Origin: Paraburkholderia agricolaris
GTDB lineage: Bacteria; Pseudomonadota; Gammaproteobacteria; Burkholderiales; Burkholderiaceae
Direction: 5' to 3'
Assembly (NCBI RefSeq): GCF_009455635.1
Contig: NZ_QPER01000001.1
Location: 3,038,001-3,102,000, forward strand
DNA: 64,000 bases
The position numbers and the translations under genes are program-made. Each line of letters opens with the position of its first letter. Position 1 is the stretch's first letter. Positions 1-7,761 of the stretch are shown here, piece by piece. The notes below the pieces were generated by a model. It was not told the origin of the DNA. It saw only the letters and a list, made by a program, of their open reading frames with translations, and did not search any database.

Positions 1-200
1 ACACAGCGGCGAGCACAGCGGTCGCCACACTCCTTACCCACGCGATCAGCAATCTACGCAAGGAAGCCGCCTTGTCGCTCGGCGAACTGGGCGACGTAGC
101 GTCATTGCCTGCCTTGCACGCCGCCTCGGCCGATGCCGATCCGGAAGTACGCAAGGCCGCCCGCATCGCCTTGACGCAAATCGAAAAGGCGCAACGATGA
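1..200 (+). CDS. HEAT-repeat protein, C-terminal end (5' truncated by window)
   Basis: An open frame runs from the window edge (first full codon at base 3) to a TGA at 198-200. The visible 65 residues contain paired amphipathic helices with the pattern NLRKEAALSLGELGD and DPEVRKAARIAL, which is typical of HEAT or PBS-lyase HEAT-like repeats. Such solenoid proteins are usually scaffolds; the partner cannot be told from this fragment. Its stop overlaps the ATG of the next gene (ATGA), so the two are translationally coupled. Confidence 0.7.
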   Translation, partial: TAASTAVATLLTHAISNLRKEAALSLGELGDVASLPALHAASADADPEVRKAARIALTQIEKAQR

Positions 201-475
201 ACGCCCCGGAACACGTCACGGTTCACGCGGCGAGTGGACGATTGTCCCTCACATGGAATGGCGGACACACGCAGTGGATCGACAACGCGACGCTGAGGGA
301 GCGCTGCCCTTGCTCGACATGCCGCCGCCTGGCGCATGCGGGTCACGCTGCGCGGGTCGAGCCGCATGTTGCGATTGTCGATATGCAGCCGATGGGATAC
401 GGCGTGCAGATCGGGTTCAGCGACGGACACGCGCAGGGTATCTATCCGTGGGAATATCTGGCGGCGATCACCTGA
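197..475 (+). CDS. DUF971 domain protein
   Basis: A 92-residue protein with the features of DUF971, which resembles the N-terminal domain of gamma-butyrobetaine hydroxylase. It has a central RCPCSTCRR segment with three cysteines that could bind metal, and a C-terminal GIYPWEYLAAI motif typical of the family. No signal peptide or membrane segment is visible. The ATG overlaps the stop of the preceding HEAT-repeat gene. In other bacteria DUF971 proteins often sit near iron-sulfur or Mrp-type genes, but the biochemical role is not established. A strong hairpin follows the gene. Confidence 0.85.
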   Translation: MNAPEHVTVHAASGRLSLTWNGGHTQWIDNATLRERCPCSTCRRLAHAGHAARVEPHVAIVDMQPMGYGVQIGFSDGHAQGIYPWEYLAAIT

Positions 476-480
476 AGTGC

Positions 481-512
481 GGCCTGAAATACAGCCTGAA
501 ATACGGCCTGAA
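481..512. repeat. short 12-bp tandem repeat
   Basis: Two and a half copies of a unit close to GGCCTGAAATAC lie just after the DUF971 stop codon. It is non-coding and may only be a local duplication. Confidence 0.5.
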
Positions 513-527
513 TGATGGCGCGGTGAA

Positions 528-559
528 AAAAGCGGCGGCCGTGGAAGGCCGCCGCTTTT
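528..559. terminator. bidirectional intrinsic terminator
   Basis: A 13-bp perfect stem (AAAAGCGGCGGCC at 528-540 paired with 547-559) with a 6-base loop. A-rich and T-rich flanks lie on either side, so it can end both the rightward DUF971 transcript and the leftward encapsulin operon, whose last stop codon is at 561. Confidence 0.85.
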
Positions 560-560
560 C

Positions 561-2633
561 CTAGCGCCGCGAAGACAGCCGCCGCACCACCGACACCAGC
601 GCGTCGACTTCATCGCAGGTGTTGTAGAACGCGAGCGACGGCCTCACCGTAGCTTCGACGCCGAAGCGCCGCAGGATCGGCTGCGCGCAATGATGGCCCG
701 AGCGCACGGCAATGCCCTCTTCGTTCAACGCCTGCCCGACTTCCTCGGTCTCGTACCCCTTCAACACGAAGGACAGCACACTGGCCTTGTCGCGCGCCGT
801 GCCGATCAGGCGAACCCCCGGCACCGGTTGCAGCACGCTCGTCGCATAGGCCAGCAGATCGTGTTCATAACGCGCGATATTCTCGATGCCCACGCGCTGA
901 ACGTAATCGATCGCCGCACCGAGACCGACTGCATCGGCGATATTGCCCGTGCCCGCTTCGAAGCGATTCGGTGGCGGCTGGAACACGGTGCGCTCGAAGG
1001 TGACGTCCGCGATCATGTTGCCGCCACCCTGCCACGGCGGCATATCTTCAAGAATCGCGCGCTTGCCATACACCACGCCGATGCCGGTCGGACCGAACAC
1101 TTTGTGACCTGAGAACACGAAGAAGTCCGCGTCGAGCGCCTGCACGTCCACCCGCATGTGCGACACCGACTGCGCGCCGTCGACCAGCGCCTTCGCGCCT
1201 GCCCGATGCGCGAGCTCGACGATCTCCTTGACCGGCACCACGGTGCCCAATGCGTTCGACACCTGCGTGACCGACACGATCTTCGTGCGGTCATTGAGCA
1301 GCCGCCGGTATTCATCGATCAGAACCTGGCCGCTGTCGTCGACTGGAATCACGCGCAGCTTTGCACCGGTTTGTGCGGCAAGCTGCTGCCACGGCACGAT
1401 ATTGGCGTGATGCTCCAGATGCGAGACGATGATCTCATCCCCCTCGCCCACATGCTTCACACCCCACGTCTTCGCGATCAGGTTGATCGCTTCGGTGGTG
1501 CCGCGCACGAAGATGATTTCTTCCGGCGACGCCGCGCCGATGAAACGCTGCACCTTGCTGCGTGCGGCTTCGTACGCATCCGTGGCGCGGCCGGCCAGCG
1601 CATGGGCAGCCCGATGGATGTTCGAGTTTTCATGCGCGTAGAAATACGCGAGCCGATCGATGACCGCCTGCGGTTTGTGCGTGGTCGCGGCATTGTCGAA
1701 CCACACCAGCTGACGCCCGTTCACACGCTCCTGCAGAATCGGAAAATCCCGCCGAATCGCATTCACATCGAAGGGCGGATGGGCCGACGGCCCGGCATGC
1801 GGCACGCCATCTGCCGCGCGAGGCGTTGGCGCAGCAAAACGCGACCCCTCATTCAGATCCAGAAAATAATGCGAACGACTGCCGTGTTCCGCCGGCGTCG
1901 TTCCCGGCGTAGCCGCCTGTGCGGCTGCCGGCCGGTCGTACGGGAAGCGCTGTTCCGCGAGTGGTTCGTCAACGCCTGGCAAACCGAACGATTGCGCGCT
2001 CACCTCATGCCAGCCCGGCACCACGATATCCGGCGACGTCGAACTCGAAGTCTGAGCTTGTGCGGTTTCGCCCAGAAAATAGAACGGCGATGCGGACCCC
2101 GCTGACACTGGCGACGCCAATGGCGCACCGCCCGCCGGCGGACGTTGCGCACCGTGCCCCTCAGGCACGCCCAGCGCCGCGCCGCCAAAACGCGGGTCGA
2201 GCGCCGGCGCAACGGTCACCGCGCTATCCGGTAAGCCGTTCTGCGCAAGTGCATGTGGCGCCAACGCGGGCGCGCGGTTACCCAGCGACAGGACATGGGT
2301 GGGCGCCGAGGGCAACAGGTTGCCGCCCGGCACGTGCCCTTGCGGCAACGCGGCACCAGGCATGCCGGTACCCGCGCCGCCCGGACCCGCGAGCGGCGAA
2401 CCGGCCGGCGCCGGATTGCTGATCTCGCTGGTTACAGGCGCCGTAAGCGGCAGCGTGGCGGCCACGCCGGGCGCGCCTCCTGGCTGCGGCGCATTGCCCG
2501 GCAGCGCCGAGAAAAACGCATTGGCCAGCGACGCTAACGTGGCAGGGTCAGGCAAACCCGCGGGCGGACCCGTCGGCACATCGTGCGGCAGGACGCTGTC
2601 CATGGGCTTACTTGTAGGTGTCTGGGTAGTCAT
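561..2633 (-). CDS. encapsulin-associated cysteine desulfurase (SufS-like) with disordered N-terminal targeting extension
   Basis: A 690-residue PLP enzyme predicted to release sulfur from cysteine as enzyme-bound persulfide. The catalytic half (from about residue 288) is SufS-like: NIHRAAHALAGRA, the PLP lysine in SGHK (about Lys511) and the active cysteine in VRSGHHCAQP (about Cys649). The first 285 residues are rich in Pro, Ala and Gly and look disordered. They contain LPDPATLASLANAFFSALPG at about 27-46 and two similar FYFL/HYFL motifs at about 184-187 and 255-258. Such extensions direct the cargo into family 2A encapsulins, and the shell gene lies immediately upstream. The start at 2633 overlaps the shell gene end by 26 bp and has GGAG 13 bases upstream. 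An alternative ATG at 2603 would remove ten residues. Confidence 0.92.
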   Translation of the reverse strand: MTTQTPTSKPMDSVLPHDVPTGPPAGLPDPATLASLANAFFSALPGNAPQPGGAPGVAATLPLTAPVTSEISNPAPAGSPLAGPGGAGTGMPGAALPQGHVPGGNLLPSAPTHVLSLGNRAPALAPHALAQNGLPDSAVTVAPALDPRFGGAALGVPEGHGAQRPPAGGAPLASPVSAGSASPFYFLGETAQAQTSSSTSPDIVVPGWHEVSAQSFGLPGVDEPLAEQRFPYDRPAAAQAATPGTTPAEHGSRSHYFLDLNEGSRFAAPTPRAADGVPHAGPSAHPPFDVNAIRRDFPILQERVNGRQLVWFDNAATTHKPQAVIDRLAYFYAHENSNIHRAAHALAGRATDAYEAARSKVQRFIGAASPEEIIFVRGTTEAINLIAKTWGVKHVGEGDEIIVSHLEHHANIVPWQQLAAQTGAKLRVIPVDDSGQVLIDEYRRLLNDRTKIVSVTQVSNALGTVVPVKEIVELAHRAGAKALVDGAQSVSHMRVDVQALDADFFVFSGHKVFGPTGIGVVYGKRAILEDMPPWQGGGNMIADVTFERTVFQPPPNRFEAGTGNIADAVGLGAAIDYVQRVGIENIARYEHDLLAYATSVLQPVPGVRLIGTARDKASVLSFVLKGYETEEVGQALNEEGIAVRSGHHCAQPILRRFGVEATVRPSLAFYNTCDEVDALVSVVRRLSSRR

Positions 2634-3540
2634 GGTACTTGCCGATCTCCACATCATCGAGAACCGCCAGCGCGTCCGGCGAATGCACCGCGAGCGAGCA
2701 ATAGAGCGAGATCAGATACGAAGCGATCGCATGATTGTTGATGCCCATGAAGCGAACCGACAGACCCGGACCCTGTTCGCCGGCCACGCCCGGCTGGAAC
2801 AGGCCGACCACGCCCTGGCGCTTGTCGCCCACGCGCAGCAGCAGGATCTTGGTTTTGCCGTCGGCAACCGGAACCTTGTCCGACGGAATCAGCGGAATGC
2901 CGCGCCACGTCAGGAACTGCGAGCCGAACAGGCTGACCGTCGGCGGCGGCACGCCGCGGCGCGTGCATTCACGGCCAAACGCGGCGATCGCGAGCGGATG
3001 GGTCAGGAAGAATGCCGGTTCTTTCCATACCTTGGTCAGCAATTCGTCGAGATCGTCGGGAGTCGGCGCGCCGGTCAGCGGAAACACGCGCTGCTCTTCG
3101 GCCACGTTCGCGAGCAGGCCGTAATCCGGATTGTTGATCAACTGGCTTTCCTGCAACTCCTTGATCGTTTCGATCGTGAGGCGCAGTTGTTCCTTGATCT
3201 GATCGTGCGGGCTGCTGTACAGATCCGAGATCCGCGTGTGGACGTCCAGCACGGTGCTGACCGCATTCAGGAAATACTCGCGCGGCTGCTCTTCGTACGG
3301 CACGAAAGTGCGCGGCAGGATGCTTTCATCTTCGCGCGCGGTGCAGGCCGCCTTGACGGCTTCCGGATTCTTCACCTGATTCAGACGATAGATGCCCGCC
3401 TCGACCGGCAGCCATTGCAGCAGATGGGTGAGCCAGCGCGGCGTAATCGTGGCGAGTTGCGGAACGGTTTTGGTGGCATTGGCTAGTTGCCGTGCTGCGG
3501 TATCGCCGAGCGCCGTCAGGCCGCCCACTGTTGCTGTCAT
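2608..3540 (-). CDS. family 2A encapsulin nanocompartment shell protein (SrpI-like)
   Basis: A 310-residue protein that I recognise as a family 2A encapsulin shell subunit with an HK97 phage capsid fold, related to cyanobacterial SrpI. Recognisable family segments are LPRTFVPYEEQPREYFL, INNPDYGLLANV, PDDLDELLTKVWKEPAFFL and the C-terminal GINNHAIASYLISLYCSLAV. Such subunits self-assemble into an icosahedral shell around the cargo. The start is supported by CGGAG upstream of the ATG. The gene overlaps the cysteine desulfurase cargo gene and follows serine acetyltransferase and XRE genes, a typical family 2A sulfur-metabolism context. No signal peptide is present, so the shell is cytosolic. Confidence 0.93.
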   Translation of the reverse strand: MTATVGGLTALGDTAARQLANATKTVPQLATITPRWLTHLLQWLPVEAGIYRLNQVKNPEAVKAACTAREDESILPRTFVPYEEQPREYFLNAVSTVLDVHTRISDLYSSPHDQIKEQLRLTIETIKELQESQLINNPDYGLLANVAEEQRVFPLTGAPTPDDLDELLTKVWKEPAFFLTHPLAIAAFGRECTRRGVPPPTVSLFGSQFLTWRGIPLIPSDKVPVADGKTKILLLRVGDKRQGVVGLFQPGVAGEQGPGLSVRFMGINNHAIASYLISLYCSLAVHSPDALAVLDDVEIGKYHDYPDTYK

Positions 3541-3648
3541 CTGAAGCTCCGGGGTTGATAGAAGAAAAACGGGAAAGCTTATGAACGAAAGTGATTATCG
3601 GAAGCCGCCCCCAGCCGTTCAACATGCTATAGACGGCAAAGAGGCGGT

Positions 3649-3924
3649 CTAAAGGGGCGACGCCGGATCGGCGAAAGCGGAATGCGGGCGCGCGGCCAGA
3701 CTCAAACCGTCAGATGGATGGCTGAGCAGGCGCTCGACCGGCACGTTGAAAGCGCGGGCCAGCTTGTCGAGCGTGACAATCGACGCGATCGCAGAACCGC
3801 GCTCGATCTCCCCGACATAAGACCGGTTGAGTCCGGCGTGCTCGGCCAGTTGCTCCTGCGACCAGCCGGACGCCTCGCGAAGGCGCCGCACCGCCGCGCC
3901 GAAGTCCCTGACGAGCACGCTCAT
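3649..3924 (-). CDS. small XRE-family helix-turn-helix regulator
   Basis: A 91-residue protein consisting almost entirely of an XRE/Cro-type DNA-binding domain, residues 6-66. The helix-turn-helix is visible as WSQEQLAEHAGLNRSYVGEIERG, shown here with NRSYVGEIERG as the recognition helix. The ATG at 3924 overlaps the stop of the serine acetyltransferase gene (ATGA), so the two are translationally coupled. A gap of 108 bp separates it from the encapsulin gene, enough for an internal promoter. It may control the encapsulin and desulfurase genes or autoregulate; this is inferred from position only. Confidence 0.85.
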   Translation of the reverse strand: MSVLVRDFGAAVRRLREASGWSQEQLAEHAGLNRSYVGEIERGSAIASIVTLDKLARAFNVPVERLLSHPSDGLSLAARPHSAFADPASPL

Positions 3925-4952
3925 CGCGCCGCTCCGGCCGCTGCGGGTTCCGCGTCCGCGCTTGCATCCGCGCTTGCATCCGCGTTTGCCCCCGCGTCTG
4001 CCTGCACATCTGGCTGACCGCGCGGCGCGCGCTCGCGAACCGCCGCCGCGCCGGTGCCCTCGTTGCGCGACACAGCCTGCGTCACATGCGTACCCGGCGC
4101 GACGTCCTGCGTGAGCCACACGTTGCCGCCGATCACCGAACCCTGCCCGAGCGTGACGCGGCCAAGAATGGTGGCGCCCGCGTAAATCACGACGTCGTCT
4201 TCGACGATCGGATGACGCGCATGGCCCTTTTCCAGGTGCCCCTGCGCGTCGCGCGGAAAGCGTTTCGCGCCCAGCGTGACCGCCTGATAGACCCGCACAC
4301 GTTCGCCGATGATGGCCGTTTCGCCGATCACCACACCCGTACCGTGATCGATGAAGAATCCCGCGCCGATCCGCGCGCCAGGATGAATATCGATACCGGT
4401 CTGCGCATGCGCGAGCTCGGCGATGATGCGCGCCAGCAGCGGCAGCCCGAGCCCATAGAGCTCGTGCGCGAGCCGATGGTGGATCATCGCCAGCACGCCG
4501 GGATAGCACAGCAGGACTTCATCCACGCTGCCCGCCGCCGGGTCGCCGTGAAAGGCCGCCAGCACGTCGCTATCGAGCAGGCTGCGGATCGCCGGCAAAC
4601 GCGCCGCAAACGCACGCACCGCGATGCCGGCCTGCGCCTCGATCGTGGCGGCGGGCGGCGGTTGATGACGGCTGCGGTAGTGCAACTCCAGCCGCGCCTG
4701 GCTCAGCAACGCATGCAGCGCGGCGTCGAGCGCGTGCCCGACGTAAAAGTTTTCACTTTCCTGACGCAGGTCGGCTGGGCCGAGCCGCATCGGAAAAAGC
4801 ACGCCTTTCAGCGTATCGATGATCTCCGAGAGCGCTTCGCGCCCCGGCAATTCGCGCCCGCCCGGTTCTAGCGAGCGCTTCTGCACTTCGCGCCATTGCT
4901 GGCGGACCGTCTGAAGCGCGTGAACAATTTCATCGACATCAAACACAGCCAC
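3921..4952 (-). CDS. epsC: serine O-acetyltransferase (EpsC/CysE type)
   Basis: A 343-residue enzyme expected to make O-acetylserine from serine and acetyl-CoA, the first step of cysteine synthesis. The N-terminal half is helical. The C-terminal half is a left-handed beta helix of hexapeptide repeats: IDIHPGARIGAGFFIDHGTG, VVIGETAIIGERVRVYQ, VTLGAKRFP and GNVWLTQDVAPGTHV. HPGA and DHGTG are the catalytic histidine segments. The last 30 or so residues form a low-complexity Ala/Asp/Ser tail encoded by a 12-bp tandem repeat, which family members normally lack. It lies 42 bp after the rhodanese gene and overlaps the XRE gene. Its presence links the encapsulated desulfurase to cysteine supply. Confidence 0.92.
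   Translation of the reverse strand: MAVFDVDEIVHALQTVRQQWREVQKRSLEPGGRELPGREALSEIIDTLKGVLFPMRLGPADLRQESENFYVGHALDAALHALLSQARLELHYRSRHQPPPAATIEAQAGIAVRAFAARLPAIRSLLDSDVLAAFHGDPAAGSVDEVLLCYPGVLAMIHHRLAHELYGLGLPLLARIIAELAHAQTGIDIHPGARIGAGFFIDHGTGVVIGETAIIGERVRVYQAVTLGAKRFPRDAQGHLEKGHARHPIVEDDVVIYAGATILGRVTLGQGSVIGGNVWLTQDVAPGTHVTQAVSRNEGTGAAAVRERAPRGQPDVQADAGANADASADASADAEPAAAGAAR
3956..4003. repeat. 12-bp tandem repeat in the serine acetyltransferase tail
   Basis: Four consecutive 12-base units, the first two identical (CCGCGCTTGCAT) and the next two diverged. They encode the repeated Ala-Asp-Ala-Ser type tail of the acetyltransferase. The unit length keeps the reading frame, so copy-number changes would be tolerated. 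Confidence 0.8.
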
Positions 4953-4994
4953 AGCGGTTACTCCCCGTAAAGTGCAGCGCGAACGATCAGGCCG

Positions 4995-5462
4995 TCAGTC
5001 CTGAATCCACGGCAACCCATGAAAGCGCCAACCATTGCTGGCGCCGCGCCGCTGCGCGCCGTCCAGCTCCCCTTCGAAACCTTCCAGAACGTTGAATACC
5101 TGTGTGAAGCCGGCTTTCGCCGCAGCCTCCGCGGCCAGCGCCGAGCGGTTGCCGCTGCGGCACAGCAGCAGCACGACTGCCTCCTTGCCGGTCTTCGCTT
5201 CCAGTTCACGCACGAAGCGCGGATTGCGCGTCAGGCTCGTGCCGGTCGCCCACGCGACATGCACGCTGTCCGGTACCAGTCCGACGAATTTGCGTTCTTC
5301 GGCGCTGCGCACGTCCACCAGCACGGCGTCGCCGGCCTGGACGAGCGCCCACGCATCCTGCGGCGACACGCCGCCCGCATAAGGCAAACCAGCCGCGGCG
5401 GCTTGCGAACGGGCGGCTTCCAGCAATGCATGAGTGGGTCGTTCTGCGATTTCAAGCGTCAT
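4995..5462 (-). CDS. rhodanese-domain sulfurtransferase
   Basis: A 155-residue single-domain rhodanese. Recognisable blocks are DAWALVQAGDAVLVDVRSAEE, given here by its core VLVDVRSAEE, then HVAWATG and the active loop VVLLLCRSGNRSALAA, where the cysteine of CRSGNRS would carry persulfide sulfur. The start at 5462 has AGGAGA seven bases upstream; a longer in-frame start lacks this support. It is the first gene of the encapsulin operon. Rhodaneses occur near family 2A encapsulin and desulfurase genes, consistent with transfer of sulfur into or out of the compartment. Confidence 0.92.
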   Translation of the reverse strand: MTLEIAERPTHALLEAARSQAAAAGLPYAGGVSPQDAWALVQAGDAVLVDVRSAEERKFVGLVPDSVHVAWATGTSLTRNPRFVRELEAKTGKEAVVLLLCRSGNRSALAAEAAAKAGFTQVFNVLEGFEGELDGAQRRGASNGWRFHGLPWIQD

Positions 5463-5569
5463 GATGTCTCCTTCGATATCGCGCGAATCGGTACGCGCGG
5501 GTCTAAGCCATCTGCGAATGCAACCGCCTATAGCCATCAGAAGACACTATGAAAGAGAGTTAGCCGAAG

Positions 5570-5611
5570 CCGAACCAATTAATTGTGATTTCTAAAGAAG
5601 CATCGGTTCGG
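5570..5611. promoter_or_regulatory. candidate operator upstream of the encapsulin operon
   Basis: About 110-150 bp upstream of the rhodanese start lies a perfect 10-bp palindrome CAATTAATTG (5576-5585). It sits inside a wider 7-bp inverted repeat, CCGAACC at 5570-5576 and GGTTCGG at 5605-5611. The region is more AT-rich than its surroundings. It could bind the operon's XRE protein or a sulfur regulator; nothing in the sequence decides which. Confidence 0.35.
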
Positions 5612-5677
5612 TCGCTCCTGCTTGGAGCCGCCCCGCCCGCTCGCTGCGGATGTGCCGCGCCCGTGCCGACGCGCGGA

Positions 5678-5926
5678 TCATTCCCGTGGGACCTCGAGCG
5701 GTACGACAAACATGCCGGCGGTGTATTCCATATGGAAATAGCCGCAGCGTGCGTAAGCCGCAATGCGTTCGAGCCGCTCGGGTGATGGGGGGATGTAGGC
5801 CGCGGCAGCCGTCTTGTCTGAGGATTGCTCAGACAGGACGGACGCGCGTTTTGACCATTGCTTCTGCAGGCTTCGCACAGGATGCCGCAGTCCGCCCCAG
5901 ATAAGCGTCGCTGAAAGTGTGGTCAT
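5678..5926 (-). CDS. small hypothetical protein
   Basis: An 82-residue open frame starting at an ATG with GGAG at good spacing. The protein begins with a hydrophobic and then basic N-terminus (TLIWGGLRHPVRSLQKQWSKR) and ends with ARCGYFHMEYTAGMFVVPLEV. I do not recognise the family. It lies upstream of the encapsulin operon on the same strand but 215 bp away with a possible regulatory site between, so it is probably a separate unit. Confidence 0.5.
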   Translation of the reverse strand: MTTLSATLIWGGLRHPVRSLQKQWSKRASVLSEQSSDKTAAAAYIPPSPERLERIAAYARCGYFHMEYTAGMFVVPLEVPRE

Positions 5927-6040
5927 GCGAGCTCCGTCGATTCATTGCGATATGAATGAATCTAGCGACCTGGATACGGAATCGCAAACAAGCTTTTGTG
6001 GATTGGTTTTCGAAGAAAGACCCTATAGCTCCGTCTGATT

Positions 6041-7633
6041 CTATAGACCGTGCGACGGCGCCTGGCCGTACCAGTAGCTGCACTGATGCGCGGTGTACGC
6101 GTCGTAGGTGTTCGAGACCGGATAACCGAAATCGAGCGTGCGCCGCGTCGCCGGGGTGTACAACGGCCAGCTCGCCACCGTGCTGCCCGAATTCGGATTG
6201 CCGGTATGCGCGAAACCGGCCAGCGCGGCCGTCATCGCTCCCGATAACGTCGCCTGGTTCGCCGTGGGACTCGGGATCAGTTGCCACCAGTAGTCGAGAT
6301 CCGACGAGTGAAAGGCGCCGTAGTTCATCGCGGTGGGCGGCAGCACTGAAATCAGGCTGTGCACGCTATAGGGCGCGGGATCGGAAAAGCGATACATGTA
6401 CACCGCGGGAGAATACTTCGCGAGGTTGTCGGCGTCCTGCATTTCGCCGCAGGTGAACAGGTAGTCGCCGGTTGCTTTGGCGAGCGCCTGACTCGGCGAC
6501 GAAAACTGGCTTGCCGGATAAAGCGCTGCGGTTGCGGCGCCGGAAACGCCGAGGAAGCCCTGGATCGCCGCTTCGTAGCCCGAAGCAGTCACGGGCTTGC
6601 CTTGCGCATCGAACGCCGCGGCGACGAAATACGTCCCCTCGTCTTCCGTGAAACCCGACATGACCGGCACGCGGTTGTACTGGCCGCTGGCGAATGCCGC
6701 GCTTGTCGAACCCGGCAGCACCTTGCCGTCGATCGTTGCGTACCAAGCGACAGGGTTGCCCTGCAACAGCGCGGATGCCGGCAGATTACGCAGGCAGGCC
6801 GCGCTGGACGGGTCGGTGCAGCCCCATGTTTTGGCGTAGCCGACGCCATCCGTCTCGGCCTGCTGCAAGCTCTCCTGCTGCCGGCTGAAACCGCCGCTCT
6901 GCGCGACAGCCTTCGCAAACAATCCGGCCGAACCCGGCGAAGCAAGTTGCACGTAAACGGAATGGCCACCGGCCGAATCGCCGAAGATCGTCACGTTCGC
7001 GGGGTCGCCGTCGAACGCCGCAATGTTCTTCTGCACCCAGGCGAGCGCGGCGGTCTGATCCATGATGCCGTAGTCACCGGTCGCGCCATTGGGATCTTCC
7101 GCCGCAAGCGCCGGATGCGCGAGAAAACCAAGCGCATTGAGGCGATAGTTGATGGTCACCACGATCGCATTCGCCTTCAGAGCAAGCGCGCTGCCATCGG
7201 TTGCCGCGCCGGAACCGAGAATGAAACCGCCACCGTGAATCCAGAACAGCACGGGCAACGCCGTTGTGCCTGCGGTCGTACCGGGTACATAGACGTTGAC
7301 GAAGAGACAGTCCTCACTGCCGGTCGGGGCCGCCGCCGTCCCTTGCACACAGACTGAGCCGACGTGCGATGCGTCATACGGACTGCTCGCATAGGCCGCG
7401 GCGGGTGCGGGCGGTTTCCAGCGCAACGCACCGGTCGGCGGCGCCGCATAACGCAGGCCAAGGAACTCGCGCACACCGTTGGCGACGATCCCTTTGACCT
7501 GTCCCTGCTGGGTCGCGACGACACCAGGATCGGTCGGTGCCGGGCTGTGGACACTGCCGCCGCACCCCAGCATGATGAGTGGAATCGTGACTGCGATGAG
7601 CCATTCCATGGCTCGCCGATGATAGGCGTTCAT
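6041..7633 (-). CDS. type B carboxylesterase, probable lipoprotein or exported
   Basis: A 530-residue alpha/beta-hydrolase of the carboxylesterase type B family. It has the oxyanion segment HGGGF (about 133-137), the nucleophile motif GDSAGG (about Ser220) and a late AFHSSDLDYWW segment carrying the likely catalytic histidine. The N-terminus (MEWLIAVTIPLIMLGCGG) is a signal sequence with a lipobox-like cysteine at about 24, so the enzyme is probably exported and perhaps lipid-anchored. The start at 7633 is supported by GGAG. It lies downstream of the porin gene and could hydrolyse an ester substrate of the catabolic cluster in the periplasm; this is inferred from position. Confidence 0.88.
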   Translation of the reverse strand: MNAYHRRAMEWLIAVTIPLIMLGCGGSVHSPAPTDPGVVATQQGQVKGIVANGVREFLGLRYAAPPTGALRWKPPAPAAAYASSPYDASHVGSVCVQGTAAAPTGSEDCLFVNVYVPGTTAGTTALPVLFWIHGGGFILGSGAATDGSALALKANAIVVTINYRLNALGFLAHPALAAEDPNGATGDYGIMDQTAALAWVQKNIAAFDGDPANVTIFGDSAGGHSVYVQLASPGSAGLFAKAVAQSGGFSRQQESLQQAETDGVGYAKTWGCTDPSSAACLRNLPASALLQGNPVAWYATIDGKVLPGSTSAAFASGQYNRVPVMSGFTEDEGTYFVAAAFDAQGKPVTASGYEAAIQGFLGVSGAATAALYPASQFSSPSQALAKATGDYLFTCGEMQDADNLAKYSPAVYMYRFSDPAPYSVHSLISVLPPTAMNYGAFHSSDLDYWWQLIPSPTANQATLSGAMTAALAGFAHTGNPNSGSTVASWPLYTPATRRTLDFGYPVSNTYDAYTAHQCSYWYGQAPSHGL

Positions 7634-7761
7634 GCTTGTCTCCAGATGTCCGGGAAGGCGCAACCGCCTGACGCGTGCCCCGGACCGGATTCGCTTGGCG
7701 GTTTGAGATGAATGGCGCTCAATCGTCGTAGCGCCGCGCATTCAGTCCTGCCGCAGCAGGA

